A stretch of 64,000 nt of DNA from CAUZWH01 sp965247665 (GTDB lineage: Bacteria; Pseudomonadota; Alphaproteobacteria; SHVV01): assembly GCA_965247665.1 (NCBI GenBank), contig CBDFHH010000005.1, positions 744,001 to 808,000 of the forward strand, read 5' to 3'. The translations under genes were made by a program, and so were the position numbers. The first letter of the stretch is position 1, and each line of letters opens with the position of its first letter. The notes under the pieces are model-generated. The model ran no database searches. It saw only the letters and a program-made list of their open reading frames with translations, and was not told the origin of the DNA. Of the stretch, positions 1 through 8,183 are shown piece by piece.

Positions 1-427
1 GCTCGCTGACCTGGAGCTCGATTTTCTCGCGGTCGACCTCGATCAGCTGGCGCGCGGCGAGGAGCTCGGCTTCGGCTTGTTCGGCGCGCGTGGTGATCCG
101 TTCGATCTCGAGGGTAAGGTCGTCGATCCGCAAGGTGAGCAGGTCGCGCGCACGCGTCGATTCCTGCAAGGACGCCGACAGCTGTGACACGGTCGTTCGC
201 ATCCCCGACGTTGCCTCTTGTTCGAGCGCGAGCAGCTCCGAGAGCTCGGCGATCTGGCGGTTGAGCCGCGACAGCTCTTGGTCACGCCCGGTCAGCGCCT
301 GATTGAGCACGAAGTGGGACAATACGAACACGACCAGCAGGAAGATAATCGCCAGCAGTAGCGTGCTGAGCGCATCGACAAATCCCGGCCAGGTATTGTC
401 AGACCGAACTCGCGCGCGTAAGGCCAT
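1..427 (-). CDS. MotB/OmpA-like peptidoglycan-binding protein, N-terminal part (cut by window edge)
   Basis: Reading the minus strand from the ATG at 425-427 gives an open frame that runs off the window at position 1. The protein starts MALRARVRSDNTWPGFVDAL, then has one strong membrane segment (about residues 22-42) and a long charged coiled coil. This layout (short cytoplasmic head, single membrane helix, coiled coil) is that of MotB/TolR/OmpA-type partners of proton channels. A C-terminal OmpA peptidoglycan-binding domain would be expected beyond the edge but is not visible. The gene follows the MotA/ExbB-like gene by 38 nt on the same strand, so the two probably form a stator-like pair. 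Confidence 0.75.
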   Translation of the reverse strand, partial: MALRARVRSDNTWPGFVDALSTLLLAIIFLLVVFVLSHFVLNQALTGRDQELSRLNRQIAELSELLALEQEATSGMRTTVSQLSASLQESTRARDLLTLRIDDLTLEIERITTRAEQAEAELLAARQLIEVDREKIELQVSE

Positions 428-465
428 CGCCTACAGCTTCCGGGGATTGTATGCCCCGAGATCCA

Positions 466-1614
466 CTACGAATCGGGCCGTCGCTGATCGGACATGCCGG
501 CCAAGGTGCGGGTCAGCAATTTAATCTCACTACGCACGTCGTCGACCAGCTCCTTGCGGCCCTGCGTCATCTCTTCCAGCAGCCGCATGACGTAGACATC
601 GAGGTTCTTCAAATGTGAGCGGCTGGTTTCGTCGAGCCCGCGATCCGCTGCCTGTTCCATCGTCTGGGCCAGCCGCGCAAGAATCGGCTTCATGTCCCTC
701 TGCGCTTCGGCCAGCCGGACCATGAGATCCTGCTCGGCTCGCATTTGGTCGGACAGGGTCGCCAACCTGTCCGTGAGCTGGAGTAGGGTGGTGTTGGCGG
801 AGATGCGGCTGTCCTCGCCGCGCGCGATGACACGCTGCAGACTGTCGAGGCTGTCGGCGGTCTGCTCCAGCAGCGCGTTCACATAGGCCGGGACCGATTG
901 ATCGCCCTCGGCAATGCCGCCGCTCGACAGGCGTGTGATCGAGGACAACCATTCCTCCAGGTCCATATAGAAACGGTTCTGCGCCTGCCCCGCCTGGAGA
1001 TCGAGAAAACCCAGCACCAGGGAGCCGGCCAAACCGAACAGCGACGACGAGAAGGCCGTTGCCATACCTGACAACGGCGCGCCGAGCCCGCGTTGCAGTT
1101 CCGCAAACAATGTCTCGAAGTCGCCGGACGACAGCGACATGCTGCGCACGGTCGTGCCGACGGACGCGACCGTCTCGAGCAGGCCCCAAAAGGTCCCCAA
1201 CAGGCCGAGGAAGATAAGCAGGCCGATCAGGTAGCGGGAAATGTCGCGTGATTCGTCGAGGCGCGAGCTAATGCTGTCGAGCAGGCTGCGCATTGACGGT
1301 GCCGACAGCGAGAATTGACCCGGCCGTTCTCCCAGCATGGCCGCCATTGGCGCCAGCAGGGTCGGCGATTTCTGCACCGACAGCCCGGGCTCGTTGCGGC
1401 GATAGGTTTCGATCCAGTCGACTTCCGGTTTGAGCTGCAACACTTGGCGCATGATGTAGGCGATGCCGAGAATGAGAACCGCCAAGATCACGCCGTTGAG
1501 GGCGGGGTTGGCCAGGAACGCCCGTTGCAGCTCTCCCACTATGGCACCCGCGACCAACGCGATCACGAACACGAAGGCGATCATCCGGCCGAGATAGCGT
1601 TGCGGGCGGGTCAT
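466..1614 (-). CDS. MotA/TolQ/ExbB-type proton channel protein
   Basis: 382 aa with hydrophobic segments near residues 10-30, 40-58, 135-155 and 180-205. The stretch GLLIFLGLLGTFWGLLETV and the following G-x-A-L/P-G-M-A-T-A-F segment match the conserved pore helices of MotA/TolQ/ExbB. The C-terminal 170 residues are charged and predicted helical. The family uses the ion gradient to drive a partner anchored in peptidoglycan, here probably the product of the downstream gene. It is distinct from the true tolQ at 16340. The substrate process is unknown. The pair could be a housekeeping stator or something more specialised. Confidence 0.8.
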   Translation of the reverse strand: MTRPQRYLGRMIAFVFVIALVAGAIVGELQRAFLANPALNGVILAVLILGIAYIMRQVLQLKPEVDWIETYRRNEPGLSVQKSPTLLAPMAAMLGERPGQFSLSAPSMRSLLDSISSRLDESRDISRYLIGLLIFLGLLGTFWGLLETVASVGTTVRSMSLSSGDFETLFAELQRGLGAPLSGMATAFSSSLFGLAGSLVLGFLDLQAGQAQNRFYMDLEEWLSSITRLSSGGIAEGDQSVPAYVNALLEQTADSLDSLQRVIARGEDSRISANTTLLQLTDRLATLSDQMRAEQDLMVRLAEAQRDMKPILARLAQTMEQAADRGLDETSRSHLKNLDVYVMRLLEEMTQGRKELVDDVRSEIKLLTRTLAGMSDQRRPDS

Positions 1615-1638
1615 GGGCGATCCAAACCTACGCGGCGA

Positions 1639-2769
1639 CTAGCGGGTGAGGAGAATGATGTCGACTCGGTCGGCGGGTCCCGAGGCTGCGGCGGTGCCCA
1701 GTGCGCGAACGTCGATCCGCGTACTCTTTAGCCCTTTGCGAATCAGATGCGAACGAACCTCGAGGCTCCGGGCCAGCGACAGCCTGCGCGCGCCGCTGGC
1801 GCCCGATTGACCCGCCGCGGCGTAAGCCTGCACCAACAGCCGTTCGTCGCGAGACTTCATGCTACTGACGACAATATCCAGCTGCTGCGCCAACGGTCTG
1901 CTAACCTCGGCACTGCCGGTGGCAAAGATGAGCCGTGTGATCACTCCGCTCGGGGTCGGCGCAGGCGCCGACGGTACGGCTGCGACCTCGGTGGTCGGTG
2001 TGGCCGCATCCTCGGTCTCGGCAGCTGGGGCACGGCGTGCCGCAGGCAGTTCGGAGGGCTTGAGCGACGGCAGCACCGTTTGTTTCGGCGGTTGTGTCGG
2101 CCGCTTCTCGGCGGCACCCACCGGCCCTATCTCCGCCGCCAAAGAGGTCGCGGGTATGCGGGTGCCGGCGCGGGGCATCGGCGCGGGCGCCGTCAAGCGA
2201 GCTACTTCGCGTGTCGGTTTCCCGGTCCGAGCCGGTGCGGGCGCCGTCAAGCTGTCCACTTCGCGCGTCGGTTTCCCGGTCCGAGCCGGCGCGGGCACCA
2301 TAGGTCGGGCACGCGGTGTGCGCGGCGCCGGTGCCAGGAGCGACGGATCGAGCGAGTTTATGTCCACAAGCGGCGGCCGTTCGCTCGGCGCCAAGCCACG
2401 TGTCTGGTCGGTCGCGCGCACGCGGCGCAGCTCCGGGTCGGTCGCGCGCACGCGGCGCAACTCCGGGTCGGTCGCGCGCACGCGGCGCAACTCCAATTGT
2501 GGCGGCGATAGGACCGCGTCGAGATTGACCTCGACCGGGGCCAGGCCACTGCCGCCAATCACCACCGTGCCTTGGCCGACGATTTCATCGCTGCCGAGTA
2601 CCGCCAGCGCGATCGCAAGTCCGCCGACGACGGCGCTCCGCGGACCGGGAAATCCGGGTCGACGACGACGCCCATTCGTGCGCGACGGTCGGCGTGGCGC
2701 GGTTTTCAGGGCTGAACCCTCCAGCTTAACGCGGCACCGAACGATAGCTTGCGCCCAAACATCGGACAA
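1639..2769 (-). CDS. OmpA-family protein with repeat-rich proline/alanine linker
   Basis: Up to 376 aa. The N-terminus is basic and followed by one hydrophobic segment (PRSAVVGGLAIALAVL), so it is probably membrane-anchored or exported. The middle is a Pro/Ala/Arg-rich linker with two tandem repeats, and the last 100 residues resemble an OmpA/MotB C-terminal domain (start VITRLIFATGSAEVSRPLAQ). The start is uncertain. The frame opens with TTG at 2769. A GGAGGG sequence also sits 8 nt before an in-frame CTG at 2709 (LKTAPRRPSRTN). The gene leads the MotA-like and MotB-like genes on the same strand and probably belongs with them as an envelope complex. Confidence 0.65.
   Translation of the reverse strand: MSDVWAQAIVRCRVKLEGSALKTAPRRPSRTNGRRRRPGFPGPRSAVVGGLAIALAVLGSDEIVGQGTVVIGGSGLAPVEVNLDAVLSPPQLELRRVRATDPELRRVRATDPELRRVRATDQTRGLAPSERPPLVDINSLDPSLLAPAPRTPRARPMVPAPARTGKPTREVDSLTAPAPARTGKPTREVARLTAPAPMPRAGTRIPATSLAAEIGPVGAAEKRPTQPPKQTVLPSLKPSELPAARRAPAAETEDAATPTTEVAAVPSAPAPTPSGVITRLIFATGSAEVSRPLAQQLDIVVSSMKSRDERLLVQAYAAAGQSGASGARRLSLARSLEVRSHLIRKGLKSTRIDVRALGTAAASGPADRVDIILLTR
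2181..2296 (-). repeat. 54-nt tandem repeat inside the OmpA-like gene
   Basis: Two adjacent in-frame copies with a period of 54 nt (for example GCGCCGTCAAGC at 2187 and again at 2241, plus strand). Each encodes an 18-residue unit APARTGKPTREVxxLTAP in the proline-rich linker. Confidence 0.8.
2407..2494 (-). repeat. 30-nt tandem repeat, three copies, inside the OmpA-like gene
   Basis: Three nearly identical head-to-tail copies of a 30-nt unit (plus-strand core TCGGTCGCGCGCACGCGGCG). Each encodes LRRVRATDPE, with the last copy ending in Q. Copies differ at one or two bases, which points to recent slippage or recombination. Copy number may vary between strains. Confidence 0.9.
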
Positions 2770-2799
2770 CCGTGAAGCGCGTGCATTGCCAGACCGATC

Positions 2800-3591
2800 C
2801 TATCCGTCGCCCACAAGACCGGCAATCGCGCGGTGCAGATGATCGTTCGCGGCGACCACACTTCCAGTTTCAATCATTCTGTCGCCGCCATTGAGGTCGC
2901 TGACATAGCCACCCGCTTCGCGGACCAGAATGAGCCCGGCCGCCAGGTCCCACGGTTTGAGACCGGTGTCCCAGAAGCCCTCGTAACGGCCCGCGGCGAC
3001 GTAGGCGAGATCGAGTGCGGCCGAGCCGAGGCGACGCACTCCGGAGACCTTCGGCATTAGCGTTTCGAGCTGTTTGAGGAATCCGGTATGGCCGTCGCTG
3101 CTATGGTGCGGAACACCTGTGGCTACGACTGCGTCGATCAGGTCGGTACGCGCCGAAACCCGCAAGCGGCGGTCGTTGACGTAAGCACCGGCGCCTTTCT
3201 CGGCCCAGAACATCTCATCGCGCAGTGGGTCGTAGATCGTCCCGGCGACGATCCGACCGTCTTCTTCAAGGCCGATAGAGATGCAGAAGTGGGGAACACC
3301 GTGGAGGAAGTTGGTCGTGCCGTCGATTGGGTCGATCAACCAGCGCCGGCTCGACCCCTGGCACGCGATCTCGCCGCGCTCTTCGCTCAGCACGCCATAA
3401 TCGGGCCGCGCTCGCCGCAGTTCGTCCACCAGCGTGCGTCCGGCCCGTGTATCGGCTGCGTTCGTGAAAACGGCGGGGCCCTTCTTGGAAACCTGCAGCT
3501 GTTCGACCTCGCCGAAATCACGCACCAGTCCGCGCGCTGCCTTTAACGAAGCAGCGGCCATGACGTTGACAAGGGCCGATCTCAATACCAT
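2800..3591 (-). CDS. suhB: Inositol monophosphatase family protein (SuhB/IMPase)
   Basis: 263 aa, normal length for the family. Hallmarks of the Mg-dependent phosphatase fold are visible: EER near residues 70-72, the metal motif WLIDPIDGTTNFLHG near 84-98, and the second motif WDLAAGLILVREAGG near 218-232. It hydrolyses myo-inositol phosphates or related sugar phosphates. SuhB homologues also take part in rRNA transcription in Enterobacteria, which cannot be judged here. GGGA lies upstream of the ATG at 3591. It sits between efp and the OmpA-like gene on the same strand. Confidence 0.93.
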   Translation of the reverse strand: MVLRSALVNVMAAASLKAARGLVRDFGEVEQLQVSKKGPAVFTNAADTRAGRTLVDELRRARPDYGVLSEERGEIACQGSSRRWLIDPIDGTTNFLHGVPHFCISIGLEEDGRIVAGTIYDPLRDEMFWAEKGAGAYVNDRRLRVSARTDLIDAVVATGVPHHSSDGHTGFLKQLETLMPKVSGVRRLGSAALDLAYVAAGRYEGFWDTGLKPWDLAAGLILVREAGGYVSDLNGGDRMIETGSVVAANDHLHRAIAGLVGDG

Positions 3592-3623
3592 CGCTGTCCC
3601 TTTAGCGCGGTTTGCGAGCGGGA

Positions 3624-4190
3624 CTAACTGTCGGCGCGTTTGGCGTATGAACCGTCCGCGGTGTTGACGACCACACGCGAACCGTTCTCGATGAATGGCG
3701 GCACCATGATGCGCAAGCCGTTTTCCAAGGTCGCGGGCTTGTAGGAAGCGGCCGCGGTTTGGCCTTTGACCACCGCCTCGGTCTCGGTGATTCCCAGCAC
3801 CACGGTTTCCGGCAGCGAGAGCCCAATCGGCTGCCCCTCGTAGCTCTGGATCGTGACGACCATCCCATCCTGAAGGTAACTGGCGCCGTCGCCGACCAGG
3901 TCCAGCTCGATTTCGATCTGCTCGAAGGTTTCGGTGTCCATGAAGGTGAGCAGGTTGCCGTCAGCATAGAGGTATTGATACGCGCGCTGGTCGAGGCGCA
4001 CGCGCTCGACATCCGCGGTCGCGCGAAAGCGCTCGTTGAGCTTGCTGCCGGTGCGAATGTTCTTGAGTTCGACCTGCTGAAATGCGCCGCCCTTCCCGGG
4101 CATCGTGTGTTGCGAACGTACCGCGAGCCATAGTTCGCCATTATGTTCGAGCACCATTCCCGGACGCACGGCATTGCCCTTGATCTTCAT
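3624..4190 (-). CDS. efp: Translation elongation factor P
   Basis: 188 aa, the family length, using the ATG at 4188-4190 (MKIKGNAVRPGMVLEHNGEL). An earlier in-frame start at 4229 would add an unlikely 13-residue extension. EF-P relieves ribosome stalling at polyproline stretches by binding between the P and E sites. The KOW-like N-terminal domain carries the loop HTMPGKGGAFQQ with the lysine that is usually modified (by EpmA lysylation in many bacteria). Two OB domains follow. Polyproline substrates are present in this window, such as the TolA-like protein at 17558. Confidence 0.97.
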   Translation of the reverse strand: MKIKGNAVRPGMVLEHNGELWLAVRSQHTMPGKGGAFQQVELKNIRTGSKLNERFRATADVERVRLDQRAYQYLYADGNLLTFMDTETFEQIEIELDLVGDGASYLQDGMVVTIQSYEGQPIGLSLPETVVLGITETEAVVKGQTAAASYKPATLENGLRIMVPPFIENGSRVVVNTADGSYAKRADS

Positions 4191-4396
4191 GGTTCGGACT
4201 TCCAACGGGCTGTGATACCGCCGGCGCAATCGCTCGGATCGACGATAAGGCCGCTCGGCGCGCGGAACCTACCACCCGGCTCGGGTGCGAGGCAAACGGC
4301 CGGCGGCGATACTTGACCTTTCCCGGGAAGTCTGCGAAGGCTGTCGCGTTCGGCAATGAACCGGGCGGCGTCTGCGTTGTTTCAGGGAGGTCGACA

Positions 4397-4759
4397 ATGG
4401 CGATTGAGCGTCTCGAACCGCGCCTCGGCGAGGGACGGCCCCACATGAGTTCGATCGTCGTCCACAACGACACGATCTATCTCGCAGGCCAAGTCGCCAA
4501 GGATCCGAATCCCCATATTAAAGACCAGACCCAGCAGATTCTCGAGAATATAGAACGCCAACTGGCGGTCGTCGGCAGCGACAAATCCAAGATCCTGTCG
4601 ACACAGATCTGGATCACCGATTTCGAGAACTTTGCGGCCATGAACGAGGTCTGGAACGCGTGGGTTGATCCCGATGACATGCCAGCTCGGGCCTGCGTGC
4701 AAGCGCCGCTCGCGCGTCCCGAGTTTCTGATCGAAATTATGATCGTCGCGGCCAAGTAG
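4397..4759 (+). CDS. RidA/YjgF family reactive-intermediate deaminase
   Basis: 120 aa from the ATG at 4397, which has GGAGG six bases upstream (4386-4390). The longer frame from 4313 lacks a ribosome site. RidA proteins hydrolyse reactive enamine/imine intermediates released by PLP enzymes. The conserved arginine in PARACVQAPLARPEFLIEI and the following Glu are present, as is the LAGQVA segment near residue 32. It is transcribed alone, divergent from efp and convergent with thiE. The exact subfamily cannot be decided by eye. Confidence 0.9.
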   Translation: MAIERLEPRLGEGRPHMSSIVVHNDTIYLAGQVAKDPNPHIKDQTQQILENIERQLAVVGSDKSKILSTQIWITDFENFAAMNEVWNAWVDPDDMPARACVQAPLARPEFLIEIMIVAAK

Positions 4760-4804
4760 CGATCGGCACGTCGGTTCGCGTGCGGCCGTGCGTATCGAGC
4801 TGGT

Positions 4805-5455
4805 CTAGTCTCGCCGAACGCCTTCGAGTTCGCGATTGAACGCTGCGACCGCTTCGCGGGCTCCGCCCCTGCGCTGCCACACGCCGGACGACACGGCGAC
4901 GAAATCGGCGCCGGCGGCGGCGAGACCGGCGCAGTTCTCAACCGTGATCCCCCCGATCGCGACGCACGGGATCTCCATCAACTCCCGCCACCAAGCGAGG
5001 CTTTGCGGATCGGCCAAAGATCTCACCTGCTTGGTCCGGGTTGGGAAGAACGCTCCGAAGGCGACGTAATCGGCGCCTTCCTCGCCGGCCACCATCGCCA
5101 AGTGTCGCGAATCGTGGCAGGTCACGCCGATCATGGCATCCTCGCCGACTACCCGGCGCGCGTCGGCATAAGTGCCGTCTTCCTGACCGATGTGGACACC
5201 ATCGGCGTCGAGTTCGGCCGCCAGGTCCGGCCGGTCGTTTATCAGCAGAGCGACGTCGCGATCGTGGCAAACCGGGCGAATCAGCCGGTAAGCTTCTCGT
5301 ATGTCGTCGTCGTGGCAATCCTTGAGCCGTAATTGCAGGCAAGCCGCGTCCCCGCCGTCCAGCGCAGCGGCAAGTTCGTCAACGTAGCCAGGCAGAACGA
5401 TCTGTGGTGGCGTTATTAAGTAGAGCCGGCAGCGCGGGAGCGTCGGCGTCATCAC
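4805..5455 (-). CDS. thiE: Thiamine-phosphate synthase
   Basis: 216 aa TIM-barrel enzyme joining HMP-pyrophosphate and thiazole phosphate to give thiamine monophosphate. Recognisable signatures: LQLRLKD near residue 41, INDRPDLAAELDADGVHIGQ near 71-90, IGVTCHDS near 108, the pyrophosphate loop FPTRTKQ near 137-143, and AIGGIT near 166. The thiazole-side partner gene is not in the window. The HMP-P kinase gene thiD lies at 27825. It is 24 nt upstream of the aldolase stop on the same strand, so co-transcription with the glycolytic genes is possible. Confidence 0.92.
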   Translation of the reverse strand: MMTPTLPRCRLYLITPPQIVLPGYVDELAAALDGGDAACLQLRLKDCHDDDIREAYRLIRPVCHDRDVALLINDRPDLAAELDADGVHIGQEDGTYADARRVVGEDAMIGVTCHDSRHLAMVAGEEGADYVAFGAFFPTRTKQVRSLADPQSLAWWRELMEIPCVAIGGITVENCAGLAAAGADFVAVSSGVWQRRGGAREAVAAFNRELEGVRRD

Positions 5456-5479
5456 GGGCGCTCGACCGCTGCCTGAGCG

Positions 5480-6508
5480 TCAGGCGGCCGCACGTTCGCG
5501 TTCCATGTTGTCGCGGTAGGAGCCCGAGCGCGCGGCCCCGTTAAGTCTGGCGCGGTGTGCGTAAGCGGCCTGCGCGGCGCTGACATTCGCCGAGTCGCCG
5601 CCCCACGCCTTCAAAGCAGATGCCTGCAGGGCACGGCCATAGGAGAAGCTGAGCTGCCAGGGCAGCTGTTGATGGCGTGCGTTCATTGCATTGAGATGGG
5701 CGGTCGCCCGTTCCTCGCTCTGCCCGCCGGAGAGAAATACGATTCCGGGAATTGCGGCCGGAACCGTGCGCAGCAGACTGGTGACGGTCGCATCGGCAAC
5801 CTCGTCGACCTTGTTTTGTTTGGCGCAATCGCTGCCGGCGATCACCATGTTGGGTTTCAGCAGCATGTGTTCGAGCACGACCCGTTGATCGAACAGCGCA
5901 CGAAACACTTGGCTCAGGGTGCTCTCGGTGGCTTCACGACAGCGCTCGATGTCGTGGTCGCCGTCCATCAGTACCTCGGGCTCGACGATCGGCACCAGGC
6001 CTTGCTCCTGTGACAGCGCGGCGAAGCGCGCCAATGCGTGCGCGTTGGTCTCGATGCAATAGCAGCTGGGAATTGTTTCGCCGATCGCGATTACAGCGCG
6101 CCACTTCGTGAAGCGCGCACCGAGTTCGCGATACTCCATAAGCCGCTCGCGCAATCCGTCCAGCCCCTCGGTGACCTTCTCGCCGTCGGCGTCGGCCAAT
6201 GCTTTGGCGCCCTTGTCTACCTTGATCCCCGGGGCAATGCCTTGCCGCTTCAGCACCTCCGGAAACGAGGTGCCGTCGGATGCCGATTGGCGCAACGTCT
6301 CGTCATAGAGGATCACTCCGCCGATGTATGGCGCCGCGGCGTCGGTTGTGAACAGCAGTTCACGATAGGCGCGTCGATTGTCTTCGGTCGACGGCACCTC
6401 GATGCTCGACAAGCGCTTTTCGATCGTGTCGGTGCTTTCGTCGGCGGCCAGAATACCTTTGTTGGGAGCGACGAGCGATTCGGCGATTTTCCGCAGGTCT
6501 CCGGTCAT
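5480..6508 (-). CDS. Class I fructose-bisphosphate aldolase
   Basis: 342 aa from the ATG at 6506-6508, preceded by GGAGGAC. The frame is open upstream to 6544, but without a ribosome site. This is the Schiff-base (class I) aldolase related to the eukaryotic enzyme: LAADEST near residue 19, the KWRAVI lysine, and the catalytic lysine in EHMLLKPNMV near 217-226, then SGGQSEE near 260. It cleaves fructose-1,6-bisphosphate. Together with gap and tkt on the same strand it forms a central-carbon cluster. No phosphoglycerate kinase gene lies between them. Confidence 0.95.
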   Translation of the reverse strand: MTGDLRKIAESLVAPNKGILAADESTDTIEKRLSSIEVPSTEDNRRAYRELLFTTDAAAPYIGGVILYDETLRQSASDGTSFPEVLKRQGIAPGIKVDKGAKALADADGEKVTEGLDGLRERLMEYRELGARFTKWRAVIAIGETIPSCYCIETNAHALARFAALSQEQGLVPIVEPEVLMDGDHDIERCREATESTLSQVFRALFDQRVVLEHMLLKPNMVIAGSDCAKQNKVDEVADATVTSLLRTVPAAIPGIVFLSGGQSEERATAHLNAMNARHQQLPWQLSFSYGRALQASALKAWGGDSANVSAAQAAYAHRARLNGAARSGSYRDNMERERAAA

Positions 6509-6583
6509 GGCGTCCTCCACGCGTCTCCCGAAATCACATAGCAAATTGCGGTCCGGCCAGGCAACGAAGCGGAGCTATTGTGT

Positions 6584-7096
6584 TCATCGGGCATACCATC
6601 TGAGGCAAGCAGCCACCGGGTCTTGGCTGCCGGCGAGGTCAAGCGCGCGCGCTGGGCGCATGACGAGGGTCGCGCCGTATTGCATTGCGGCGGCGGTGAT
6701 CTCGCGCTGGTGCATCGCGGCGTCGGTGAAGATTAGACCGTGCCAGCCGGCGCGAAGCGCAGCGAACGCGAGCGCGGGTTCGCCGCGGCAATCGATCAAC
6801 GCTGCGCTTATCGCTCGAGGATTGCTTGCCGTCTCGGCGACCGCTACCCGAACCAGATCGAGCAGATAAGCCGGCCCGGCGTATCGGATCGCCCCTTTGG
6901 CGGTGCACAACACAACGCGAACCTCGCTCCGATGGGCCGCGACGAGCGCCGCCTTGGCTTGGTCGAGGTTGTGGAAAACGACATGCCGGTTCGCGGGCCC
7001 GCCGGCGGCCGCTCGTCTGCCCCGGCCTGAGTGGCCGCTGTCGGCTGCTTCGTTGCCCGCGATCACAGCTATTGCAGCGTTGGAAACTTGGCTCAC
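6584..7096 (-). CDS. Hypothetical protein between gap and the aldolase gene
   Basis: About 170 aa if it starts at the GTG at 7094-7096 (VSQVSNAAIAVIAGN). The frame stays open further upstream but then overlaps gap. After a Gly/Ala-rich stretch it has a hydrophobic alternating pattern (VRVVLCTAKGAIRYAGPAYL, then ALIDCRGEPALAFAALRAGW) that suggests an alpha/beta fold. Short alphaproteobacterial proteins with the look LxDCGxxPGLALAALRxG occur near central-metabolism genes. I recognise the style but not a function. Position and strand suggest co-expression with gap and fba. Confidence 0.6.
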   Translation of the reverse strand: MSQVSNAAIAVIAGNEAADSGHSGRGRRAAAGGPANRHVVFHNLDQAKAALVAAHRSEVRVVLCTAKGAIRYAGPAYLLDLVRVAVAETASNPRAISAALIDCRGEPALAFAALRAGWHGLIFTDAAMHQREITAAAMQYGATLVMRPARALDLAGSQDPVAACLRWYAR

Positions 7097-7133
7097 CGGT
7101 CGGGCGGCAAAGTCGAGTAAGACTTCAAAGACC

Positions 7134-8141
7134 CTAGTCGAGCTTGGCCATCGCGACGGCGGTGTCCGCCATGCGGTTGGCGAAACCCCACTCATTGTCG
7201 TACCAAGACAGAACGCGAGCGAAGCGGCCATCAATCACCTGCGTCTCGCTGAGATCGACGATCGAGCTTGCGGAGTTGTGATTGAAATCGATGGAAACGA
7301 GCGGTTCATCGTTGGTCGCGAGGACTCCCTTCAAGCCACCGCGCGCAGCCCGCTCCATCGCGCCGTTGATCTCTTCGACGCTGGTCTTGCGTTTGGCCGT
7401 GAACGTGAAATCGATGAGCGAAACGTTCGCCGTCGGTACGCGGATCGCCGTGCCGTCGAGCTTGCCGGACAATTCGGGCAGAACCAGCCCGACGGCCCGC
7501 GCCGCGCCCGTCGATGTGGGGATCATCGAAGTCGCCGCCGCGCGCGCGCGCCGCAGGTCGCTGTGCAGCGTATCGACGATGCGCTGGTCGGCGGTGTAGG
7601 CGTGGACGGTGGTCATGAAGCCCTGAGCGATACCCACCCGCTTGTCGATTACCGAAGCGACCGGCGCCAGGCAGTTCGTCGTGCACGACGCGTTGGAGAC
7701 GACGCGATGACTCTTGCGCAGCTTTTTCTCGTTCACCCCATATACCACGGTGAGATCGGCACCCTTCGCCGGTGCCGAGACCAGAACCCGCTTCGCCCCG
7801 GCCGTCAGATGCGTCGCGGCTTTGTCGCGATCGGCGAACAGCCCCGTGCATTCGAGAACGACGTCAACACCGAGCGGCCCCCAGGGCAGCGCCGAGGGGT
7901 CCCGTTCGGCGAACACTTTGACGCGATCCTTGCCGATGCCGAGCGCATTCTTGAAAGCGCGTACCGGACCCGGAAAAGGGCCGTGCGAGGAATCATGGCG
8001 CAGCAGATGGGCATGGGTCTCCACCGGCGCGAGATCGTTGATGGCGAGAATCTCGATGTCGCGCCGACCGCTCTCGTAGATCGCCCGCAATACGAGGCGG
8101 CCTATCCGACCGAACCCGTTGATCGCTATCCGGACTGGCAT
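7134..8141 (-). CDS. gap: Glyceraldehyde-3-phosphate dehydrogenase, type I
   Basis: 335 aa, standard length. The Rossmann start is INGFGRIGRLVLRA (residues 6-19), the catalytic cysteine lies in SNASCTTNCLAP (about 150-161), and WYDNEWGF is near the C-terminus. It oxidises glyceraldehyde-3-phosphate with NAD and phosphate to 1,3-bisphosphoglycerate, or the reverse in gluconeogenesis. It lies 42 nt downstream of transketolase and upstream of the hypothetical and aldolase genes, as in many alphaproteobacterial tkt-gap clusters. Confidence 0.97.
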   Translation of the reverse strand: MPVRIAINGFGRIGRLVLRAIYESGRRDIEILAINDLAPVETHAHLLRHDSSHGPFPGPVRAFKNALGIGKDRVKVFAERDPSALPWGPLGVDVVLECTGLFADRDKAATHLTAGAKRVLVSAPAKGADLTVVYGVNEKKLRKSHRVVSNASCTTNCLAPVASVIDKRVGIAQGFMTTVHAYTADQRIVDTLHSDLRRARAAATSMIPTSTGAARAVGLVLPELSGKLDGTAIRVPTANVSLIDFTFTAKRKTSVEEINGAMERAARGGLKGVLATNDEPLVSIDFNHNSASSIVDLSETQVIDGRFARVLSWYDNEWGFANRMADTAVAMAKLD

Positions 8142-8183
8142 GGTGCTTTTGAAGACTCCAAGTGCTGGTGGTCGTTTCGCGCG

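Noticed and set aside
6584..7096. Second thiamine-phosphate synthase near thiE
   Set aside because: Length and alpha/beta look are similar, but the pyrophosphate loop and the GVHIGQ motif are absent.
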